In this document: in pieces, positions 49,912 to 64,000 of the stretch | How the letters are laid out: the number at the start of each line of letters is the position of its first letter | Position numbering within the stretch: the stretch's first letter is position 1 | From: Onchocerca volvulus | Taxonomy: Eukaryota > Nematoda > Chromadorea > Rhabditida > Onchocercidae | Assembly (NCBI GenBank): GCA_000499405.2 | Contig: HG738137.1 | Span: 868,001-932,000, forward strand | DNA length: 64,000 nt | Reading direction: 5' to 3' | Notes under the pieces: generated by a model | Told to the model about the DNA's origin: nothing | Databases searched by the model: none | The model's input: only the letters and a program-made list of their open reading frames with translations | Position numbers and translations under genes: made by a program

Positions 49912-50734
49912 TACNCACTAGGCTCCGCACCACGATGTACAACGTCCACAAGCAGTGAAAATTAACAAATGGATCAAATGAACAACTACCAAAAAACTGG
50001 AAAAAAAAATCGAGTGTTTTATCACACTCGTCGAGAAGGAAAAGACGAATGTTGAGAATTAGTTTAAATTTCGTAAAAATTCGTTTAAATACAGAAAAAA
50101 GGGAAGAAAAAAGACTGCATCACATAAAGAAATAATTAAAAGTCCGTTGACACATTGACCCCGCCAATATTGTTAATGACGCTCCGTTAAAGAAAAATAT
50201 GCAAATTTTAAACTTATTCTGAAAGAAAAAAAAAGCAAAAAATTGTGAAATTGTCATGTTTCATAAAATTTCCTCCTGCTAAACCTTATATAAAATATAA
50301 GAATTAGAAAAGAAAATGAGAAACTGATTTGTGTAAAATAATCAAACTTTATTCATTGTATAAATCAAATTCAACATCTCATGATTTATTGTCACTATTT
50401 ATTTTAGCACATTCAGTTATTATCATTTCACCATCACTTTATTTATCACAAGTTTGTTATCATTATCAATTATTATCACTATTTATTTTAAGAAGTGATT
50501 GTTCTTGCATTAAATTTTAACTTCACTTAATTTAAATTCAAAAGTTGAAAAAGAAAATTTATAAATGAATAATAAAAGAATTACTCCTTAATTAATACCA
50601 TTCAAATAAAAGATTAGTGTCACAAGAGAATGAAATAAGTTCGAGTGTGTTTATTATCGCTATTTATTGTGAATTTTTATTCCATTACAGTGTAAATAGT
50701 ATCATCATTATTACCTGTTTGGTCTGTAATGTTA

Positions 50735-51030
50735 CCTTACGTGTACTTTCAGATCTGCGTTAGCGAGCAAGTTACGTGAAGTCACTTTTATTGATTAGAT
50801 GTAAAATTCATTTTTTTAAAATTTCATTAACAAAATTGAAAGCATACCGCAGTCTCACTTCACTTTTCTAGATTACAATAGTAGTGAATTCAAAACAAAT
50901 GCTGAAATTTTCATAGCGATGTCAGGAAGACGAAACGTTTATTGTCGCTTGCTCGCTGGTCTGAATGTGACAATGCGTAGTTGTGGATGACGCAGTTACG
51001 TGTCATCTTACGTCATCTTTTCCCAAATTT
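50735..51030 (+). promoter_or_regulatory. candidate promoter of the MYST gene
   Basis: Upstream of the MYST start codon, this less AT-rich stretch carries repeated ACGT-core words (TTACGTGTACT, GTTACGTGAAGTCAC, GTTACGTGTCATC, TTACGTCATC) and ATGACGCAG. These resemble bZIP/CRE sites. Assignment is by motif and position only. Confidence 0.35.
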
Positions 51031-51248
51031 CTTCTTTGTTGTGAATGATATATTTACTTCCTTATCGTATTGTGGCATATACGATTTATTTTTAATATTT
51101 CTCTCAGTTTTAATTGTTTTGTTCCTTAAATTTGTTCCTTAAATTCCTTAAATTTAACACGTGCTTCAACGTAAAAATGACGTGAACGTGTATAGTGTAA
51201 AGTTTTAAGGAACGGAGAATTCTGAAAAGAGGAAAGTTCGAACAACCA

Positions 51249-56823
<5,575 letters not shown>

Positions 56824-59023
56824 AAGTTTTTCGAATTGGATAGCTCATTTATCCTTTGTGCTGGTTATCGTCTTTCTACATTTTTGATTTTGAAGCATTA
56901 TTTACAAATTCAAGAAAATATTATTTTTTAATGGATAAAAAAGATGGTTTTATAAGAAAGATATCATTGATCTAGAATTTATTATAATTAAAGATAGATC
57001 TTGGTTATTTTAGACTGAATTGTAAATTCGAAGCATCTGTGTCTAACTTATGTCAGTTCTGTTTTTCTTTATTTTTATTGTATTTATTGGATTTTTTGCT
57101 ATACACAAGTTACTTTTTTTTTTAAAAATATTTACCATTACTGCATAATATATTTGAGTCAGATGTCAATTGTCATTTTTGGATTTCCGTTTTCAATATA
57201 TGGTATGTCCTTTACTTTAGTTGCATAACAGAAGTGAATTTCAATTGTATGATTGGATATTTAAAAATTAGTCTTGGAAAATTTATAAAATTCACTTGAA
57301 AAATAATGTCGAATGTCTTTCTTTTCTTATTGAAGGAAAATTACGTTTTTCCTTTTTAATGATTCCATCATTATTAGTCTTTGAATACATTATTATGTGA
57401 ATAAGAAAAATTATGTAAAAACCTCTTATGAGCTTTCAGTTATTATTCAAAATTGTATCTCTGTCTTTGTTATTCTTCGTACCTCAGCTCATCAAATAAT
57501 TTATTGATTATCAATATCATTTAAGATAGAAGCATAGATAATGGAATTAGAAAGAGAAAAGACAAGGGTAGGAAGAAAAATAACGTAAGGTAAAGTAAAG
57601 GATATTGTAATGATATCCTTTATTATATCTTTTGTTATAATAGCCTTCTTCCTAAACTTGAATGAATTTGACCTGTGGATTATTAGATAAGTTCTTATTC
57701 TCTGTTCTGCTCTTCTTCCTGTTATTCTGCGAATGTTCAAACTTCTGATGTATTATCCGATGAGACAGAATGATTGAATCACACTATTGCATGATTAGCA
57801 ATAGAGATGATGAATATAAATACTCATCGAAATAGTTAAAATTTTTCGAATGCGACAAATAGAGGGCGAAGATTTGTTGAAAGATCAGTAGTGGAATTGT
57901 AAGTTTAGTTTGAATTTGTTTATAGGAATTTTTGAAGATTTTCCCAATTGGCAAATCTGAATCTCTCGTTTATTTTAATATCGTATCGTTCGTTTACTGA
58001 AGTATATATTAATTTATTAGACTATCTATTGTTGTTAGATTTGATTTCCTGAAGGATTTCCCTGGTTGTTTTCTTCCTCTTTCAGAATAAATCCCGCGGA
58101 AATGATATGTTTTTTTTTTTTTGCGTAATATCATTGTCATTATTTCTGTTAGTTGTATTCTTGTAAAATATTACTTTGCTGTGATAATATATTTTCACGG
58201 TTACTTTCAAATCGATTACTGCTGTAATTGTTGTATGTCTGTTTTATATCTCATTTTTTTTTTGCTCATTTAATTCTATTCAATTCAAAGAAAATCAAAT
58301 TATTTTCAAAGACTTGTCTATTACCATTTAGGTGTTTATAATAATGCAGTATCTTAGATGAAAAATCTTACTCAAATGACTATTTATGTGGAGTTTTCAA
58401 GTCGAATATTTGATTATTATTTATAAAAATAATCGGAATAAAGAGGAAATTCAATTGCAAAAAGAGCTGATCAAAACAAATAGTGAAATGTGACAAATCA
58501 TTCGATTCCTAATCTTCTTTCTCTTCTTTCTACTTTTTTTTTTTCATCATCAACTTAATCTCTAAAAAAGTTTAAAAAAAAAGTCTGAGCAGTATCAGTT
58601 TTTGAATTCAGAAAAAATAACTTTTGCCCAAGTTACATAGAGACAAAGATATTTCTTTGGCTAGAATCATAAATATTAGTAATATTATGTGTAACAGAAA
58701 TATTTGAATTTCACATCGCAATCCATTATGCTGACGAGAAAAAAATTTTGTTTTTCGCAATGTCAATAAATGAATAGTTTGCAAATTTAGAGGACGAATA
58801 TATATGTATTCCAGAAGCCTCTGCAACATAGGTGGTGAAATCAATAAATTACTTGGTATTGTATTGTTATCATATAATCAGTGGAAGAGTGATAAACTGA
58901 GCTATTTGAATTGAACAATGCATGCAGTCGTTGGTCCCAAAGGATTTATCAGTCTAGAAGTTTCCTGATTCAGTAATTCTTTGATCAAATTTGATAAAAT
59001 TAAAAAGAAAGTTACTATATGTA
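56824..59023. other. intergenic region
   Basis: AT-rich sequence between the MYST gene and tRNA-Gly with long T runs (for example near 57115 and 58110). No coding or structural signal was recognised. Confidence 0.5.
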
Positions 59024-59094
59024 GCATCGGTGGTTCAGTGGTAGAATGCTCGCCTGCCACGCGGGCGGCCCGGGTTCGATTCCCGGCCGATGCA
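59024..59094 (+). tRNA. tRNA-Gly (anticodon GCC)
   Basis: A 71-base cloverleaf: acceptor GCATCGG pairing with CCGATGC, D arm with TGGTTCAGTGGTAGAATGC, anticodon arm CGCCTGCCACGCGGGCG with GCC in the loop, T arm CCGGGTTCGATTCCCGG, and discriminator A. CCA is not encoded and there is no intron. It is far more GC-rich than its surroundings. Confidence 0.97.
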
Positions 59095-60304
59095 TCCGCT
59101 CTTTTGTTCAATTCATAAATGTGTAGTAGTTATAAAATTTGAAATTCCTTCGAAATCTTTCACATTCGAAATTATTGCTGTCACAGTTCTCTGATTTATC
59201 CCGCTATCTATGCAATTAATCCCCAATATTCGGAATTATGAGTTTTTTCAGATGTCGAGATGGCTTCATCATATTTCTCAAAATTTTCTGTCAAATTTCA
59301 ATTTTTCGTTTCAAATTTATAAATAAAGCATATGGTATCCTCTGTATGTGATGTCCAATAAATCGTAAATCTTTCGTTTTAAATCATTTTTGAGTAATTT
59401 TAGTAATTTAGAATGACAAACATTCATTTATTTGGTATGTATGATTTGAATATCTAATGAATTATAAAATGAGAAGAAAAGATTTATAATTAATGCATGT
59501 AGTTAGCATATCGTACTTTGGCCACTAATATTTACTTATTTAAATAAGATTTCACTCTATCTAAAAAAAATACTTGAAAAAAATTTTTTTTTCTATTTTT
59601 TGCTTAAAATTATTCTTCTAAACGAAGGATTGGTGCAAATAACATTGAATTCTTGAAGAAATTATTGGTAAGAAAAAATTTTTCTTTAGGAAAATAATTC
59701 TGATTTTAATCCCATTCAAATAATGTCAAATTTTTCTTTTTTTCAATTATGAAATTAATAAGTTTGAAGCTTTCCATCTCAGTATTCCTTTTTTTTTTTT
59801 TCAAATAGGTGTAATTATAATGAATGATTGGTCAAATTTAATTATTTGAAAAAACAAACAAGTCAATTAAGTTAGCGGAAAAAAAACTCTTATTTAAGCG
59901 ATTGTTTTTAAAATTCGTTGAAGAATTATTTTGGAATAAGTTTTTATGATTGGAAATGATTTTTAAGACATGTCAGAGACCGATTAATTAACTTTGCTCA
60001 AATGACCATTTCTCACGTTCCTTGTATATAGCGTAGACTGAAAATTAATAGTAATTCAAAATAACTTAATTTAATTAGCAATGCTTTTTCTGTTCTTTAA
60101 TCTGTCAATTACTTTTTTGACTTGCAACAAAATAAAAATAAAAATCGAAAAAAAAAAAAAGAGAGCAAAACGAAGTTTTATTGAAATTTAATCGATAAAA
60201 CATTCAGTATGTAATATTATGAAGAACAGTTTCATTTCTGCTTGAACAAAATTATATCTCTTCCTTATGAATTTATAAAATCTTTTTTCTTTTTTCGAAT
60301 TAAA

Positions 60305-60353
60305 GAGAGAGAAAGATAGAGAAAGAGAGAGAGGAGAGGAGAAGAGAGAAAAG
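60305..60353. repeat. (GA)n purine tract
   Basis: AGAGAGAAAGATAGAGAAAGAG-type run, almost pure purine, about 50 bases. Confidence 0.85.
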
Positions 60354-60787
60354 GAAATTTACATAATTTGAATTAAAAATGAAGTCATTGTTGATATTGT
60401 TAAAATATCATTCATTCAATGATAAGAAAATGATGAAAGGTCTTCTTGATTGTCTATTATTTGAATATTTACTTTCGAAGAATTTCATGAAACAACATAT
60501 ATCTTGAAGACAGACGACAATATGCATATGTCTGTCAGTCTGTCCAGAAAGGGTACACTCCTATGAATAATTTAGAGGATCTGGTGTACACACACCTGTC
60601 TTACCTATTGTCCTTTATTTATTTCTTCATCCATCACTGATATATCAACAATATTCCAAGTTTTACGCATCACTGTTGAAATTTGATACATTTAATCTAA
60701 ATTACATTGTATACAAATTAAAACTTAAACATTCCTTTTTTTTTTCTCTCTCTCTCTCTTTTCGCCTTTCTTTTTCATCTTTTTCCC

Positions 60788-60934
60788 ATAATGTATTGTT
60801 TACACAACATATGTTGCAGATATGTAAGAAAAAGGCGAAAGCGACATTTGTTCATTTAAATTTTAATTTAAATTTCGATTTTTCCTTTTTTTTTCCGCAT
60901 ATTTGCGATGCATGTTATGTAAACAATATATTAT
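60788..60934. repeat. 147-bp imperfect hairpin (palindromic element)
   Basis: Outer arms ATAATGTATTGTTTACACAA (60788-60807, extending to 60810) and 60912-60934 are complementary at 21 of 23 positions. Pairing continues inward less perfectly (TTGCAGATATGTAAGAAAAA against TTTTTTTTCCGCATATTTGCGA). The centre TTTAAATTTTAATTTAAA is itself self-complementary. It is non-coding; a small foldback element or a structured RNA are the options. Confidence 0.65.
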
Positions 60935-61705
60935 CAAGAAAGTTTAAATTTGAATCATTAAATTCAATGTGATATGGAACATCTCGATATTTTACCATTT
61001 GGATAATTTATTCGCTCGAAAATGCGACTTTTTGTATCGCAAATAATTATTACAGATTATTCAATATTTTTTGCAGTTATATTCATTGAAGATATATTTT
61101 TTAATAAACATTTACGTATATCTAACAAAAATTTTCATCATTATATGATGATATTTGTTGATTATTAATGCTGATAAAAAGGAAATTTCAGTGATAACAT
61201 GATCAATTTTCCTCAAATCTTTCGAAAAACGTGATTACTTGCATTCGGGTAAATTTTTACTATTTGCTAATACATCATCATTTGTAACTATGGAAAGATG
61301 AATTTAATCTGTCGTATTAAACAAATTTCACACAATCCTCAAGACACAGTGATTTTGTTTGCTTGATAAAAAAGATAGATGAAAAAAAAATTTAAATTAT
61401 TTTTTATTGAAATATCTTCTTCTTGATTTGTAATAATAACAAAGATTCATTATTTATTTTAAACTAAAAAAAAGAAAGATTTGACATGTAATCATTTACA
61501 ATCTTACATTCTATCTTGAAATATTTGTAATTTCAAATAAATACTTATTTTTTATATAATTTCTAATCATATATCTTTTATATCTGTAAATCTTTACATA
61601 TATTTTTTATATTACATTTGTAAAATATGTCTTATCGCCTTTTGTAATTTGCTAAATTTTCACAATTTTTGTTTTTATTTTAATTAATTATATAAATTTC
61701 TCGTT

Positions 61706-62372
61706 ATGGAATTTTTCTCATCATCATCATTACCAGACAGAAGGAAAGGAATTTATGGTGGAATACATAGAAGAAAGAAATTCCAATTGTGTGTCTTTTT
61801 TTTTTTTTTGAAAACAAAAAGGAAAAAAAAACGATTAACTGAAATTAAACTCAAAATAAAATTGAATAAAGTTTTTTTCCAACCTTATTCATCAATAAAT
61901 AAATCTGAGGTACCCGAGGATTCTGATCCATCGACAAGCAGATTCGAGATAGAAGTAATCAAGGATAATCAGAACATACTCGAGGCGAATGCGGAAGTAT
62001 TTAACACGAATCCAATATCCGAGAATGCTCATCCATCGATGAATGAACTCGAAGTAAGAGCATTCAGGTCTAATCGAGAAATACTCGGGAATGAAATGGA
62101 GTAATTCAATACCAGTGCAATAATCACTGTATTACTTATCCATCGATGAACGTATCCAAGGTACCAGAGAATGCTATTCCATCGATAAACGCAATCGATG
62201 CAAGAACATTCAAGAATATTGTAACGACAGAAGAAATTACAATTACACTATTCGAAGAGATTACGTTGGAGCAACTGGAATCAACGTCATCTTCAATGTT
62301 GGATCAACGATCAAATGGTTCCCGAGGTGAGACAATAAGTGGTGACATCTATGAGAAAACTGATAGCGTGTA
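61706..62372 (+). pseudogene. repeat-containing protein gene, frame-broken
   Basis: The + strand frame 61706-62103 starts MEFFSSSSLPDRRKGIYGG and becomes a charged repeat region: KSEVPEDSDPSTSRFEIE, AEVFNTNPISENAHPSMN, ELEVRAFRSNREILGNEME, stop. The same repeat words continue after a shift of frame at 62146-62372: TYPSMN, VSKVPENAIPSINAIDART, then EEITLEQLESTSSSMLDQ and GDIYEKTDSV, stop. The unit is about 36 residues, with PSMN, EVPEN and FNTxxI as landmarks. A T tract inside the first frame near 61801 (TTTTTTTTTTTG) could be an intron end, so splicing may remove some of the breaks. I recognise no family. A further possible exon is at about 62500-62609 (NNELYKDLLQYITANLNLQ, stop). Confidence 0.5.
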
Positions 62373-63521
62373 AGCTCTCAGACAAGTTACATAAAACCAT
62401 AGAAGGCATTAATTTACGTTACAGCTTCCTCTTCCTAGAATCAAGGATTATCTACAAATTTAACCGAATAACATCAAGATCAAAACATACTGAAAGTACT
62501 TATGCAAACTGACAATTCAAAAGCTGCAAATAACGAGCTGTATAAAGATTTGCTGCAATATATAACAGCCAACCTCAACTTACAGTTAACGACAAAGATT
62601 TGAATTGATTATAGTTATTACAAATGGTCATACTGAAATAATATCCAGAATAATATTCGATTAAACCGGATGTTCATTATTACTTCATTATCTTCTTTTG
62701 ACTTACAATTCTTATCGAACATTTTTATGATTTCTGTTCAGATTCGTTTGATCATTACTGTATATAGACAGACTAAGATCATAATCTAATCAAATCAAAT
62801 CTCAAAATCGAATTCCAGTACTCGAGTAATGAAAGGTAAATTTTATATACATTATACCCAATTAAGTTTATTAAGTATGCCCTTTTATGACATCTTTCTA
62901 CTTGCTTAAATATTTTGTCGACAACATCATTTGATATTACTTAAACAGGCAAAACTTATTCATCCTTCGTTACTTCTTTATTCCAATTCAATCGTTCGTA
63001 TTTTTTATTTTCAAATTCGAAATAATTTTAATATAACTGTTTCTACTGTTGTAGATTTCTGCAATTCAAAAATGGAACGGATTCTGATATTTCAAAAAAA
63101 AAAGAATCAGATACTCTATTTTATTCTATTCGTGATACATCAAGTCGCGACAAATTTCAACATTTCCACCGATCGGAAGTGAAGTAAGCTTGTTCCTTCT
63201 CTCCATGTCTCATTTTTCTGTATTATTTCTGCTTTGACCAGGTTTGATCGTAAGAAACGAAATGGTTTGAGATTTATACAAAATGACCAATTTTTTTAGT
63301 TGAATTTAGGTACACGAATTTCAGGTACAATTTAGATACACGAATATAGATAAATGTATAAATGAGCATAAGTTAGACGAATAAATAAGCATGCAAATGG
63401 TAATTATTGATTGAAAAAGTCTAAATATTTTGCAATTCCTCATGAGCATATTCGAAATTAGTTTCTAATATTTTTGCAAAATTTATAAAATATTATTTAT
63501 GAATAACTTAAAAATTTTTAG

Positions 63522-63892
63522 ATGGGAAAAATGGCAAAGATTTCAGAGCATGAACAGAACAACTTAACGATGATGACAACTGTAAATGAATCCACATCAG
63601 CTGCCGAAAAAATGAATGTCACCAAATTGATAAAATTTGTCTCCTCACGGATGACATTTATGGCTGATCTGGATAATTCAGAAGATCTAGAAAAGATTAT
63701 CAAAAACTTGGATATTTCTGGCATGAATGCTTCGGATATACAGATGCAGGGGAATTTAACACCAGTGCAATACACACGAGTATTTATCCATCGATGAACG
63801 CATCTGAGGTATTCGAGAGTACTCATCCATCGATGAAATATAAATTACTGTTACAAGAACTGTTGAGAATAATCCGAAAATTTTCAAATTAA
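63522..63892 (+). CDS. second copy of the PSMN-repeat protein family (frame-disrupted or spliced)
   Basis: The ATG at 63522 directly follows a TTTTTAG acceptor. The frame to 63797 is acidic and helical-looking (MGKMAKISEHEQNN, ADLDNSEDLEKIIKNLDISG). From about 63750 the repeat seen at 62.1 kb continues in another frame: GEFNTSAIHTSIYPSMN, ASEVFESTHPSMKYK, ending at a TAA at 63890-63892. Nucleotide identity to the 62.1-kb copy is high around ACCAGTGCAATA and TTATCCATCGATGAACG. Either splicing joins the frames or the copy has decayed. Function unknown. Confidence 0.4.
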
Positions 63893-64000
63893 ATTTCAAT
63901 TTATAATATCATATCTTCATTAATATCCATTTGAAAAGCTCCAATTCTTCGTAAACAAAAGAGAATAAAAAAGGAAAAAAAAAAAACAAGCAAAAACAAA

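Larger units (their letters stand above)
48846..51248. other. intergenic region between kinase and MYST genes
   Basis: AT-rich overall. It includes the LTR-like segment at 49582-49911, the ambiguous base at 49915, and a promoter-like patch at 50735-51030 with several ACGT-core words. A (TATCATTATCA)-type duplication occurs near 50417-50500. No coding exons were recognised. Confidence 0.5.
59095..61705. other. intergenic region with simple repeats and one long hairpin
   Basis: AT-rich. It holds a purine (GA)n tract at 60305-60353, a (CT)n run at 60746-60762, and the inverted-repeat structure at 60788-60934. No gene was recognised. Confidence 0.5.

Noticed and set aside
58902..59111. 69-codon minus-strand frame
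   Set aside because: It runs antisense through the tRNA-Gly gene and is explained by its GC content.

Overview
This window looks like AT-rich nuclear DNA of a parasitic nematode, most likely a filarial or close spirurid worm. Supporting signs are many small exons with consensus TTTCAG/TTTTTAG acceptors, start codons placed 0-7 nt after such acceptors (as expected for spliced-leader trans-splicing), a PHOX2/CEH-17 homeobox gene, and a decayed Wolbachia-like acpP-fabF fragment inside an intron. I could not fix the species. Gene models below were assembled by eye from open frames, splice sites and matching intron phases. Unless stated otherwise, every internal junction was checked for phase.

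Layout. 1-327: last two exons of a + strand gene cut by the window edge. 1214-3536 (-): RPF2, a 60S ribosome assembly factor (first exon not found). 8842-11258 (+): ceh-17/PHOX2 paired-like homeobox gene. 14606-18854 (-): a 271-residue protein with a FLYWCH-like zinc finger, followed about 200 bp downstream on the same strand by 11709-14389 (-), an unrecognised 237-residue helical protein; the spacing and acceptor suggest an operon. 18.9-30.4 kb: an 11.5-kb gene desert with microsatellites, a 414-bp inverted-repeat element, several perfect hairpins, short tandem duplications, a GGTAC-word cluster and a nuclear-receptor half-site cluster. 30442-36839 (+): a two-pore K+ channel (TWK type). 38438-38509 (+): tRNA-Gln(CUG). 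38796-43967 (-): an SLC17-like transporter, with a GC-rich foreign-looking island in one intron. 45702-48648 (+): an SH2-tyrosine kinase of the Fer/SPE-8 type with a substituted SH2 arginine. 49.6-49.9 kb: LTR-like sequence next to an ambiguous base. 51249-56823 (+): a MYST histone acetyltransferase carrying the Wolbachia-like insert in its intron. 59024-59094 (+): tRNA-Gly(GCC). 61.7-63.9 kb (+): degenerate repeat-protein genes or pseudogenes.

The genes do not form one pathway. They are ordinary worm housekeeping, neuronal-identity, channel, transporter, signalling and chromatin genes. The most distinctive items are the bacterial acpP-fabF remnant within a chromatin gene, the apparently cap-less K2P channel, the kinase SH2 without its phosphotyrosine-binding arginine, the PIP-like motif on the MYST protein, the GC-rich intronic island and the foldback elements of the gene desert.
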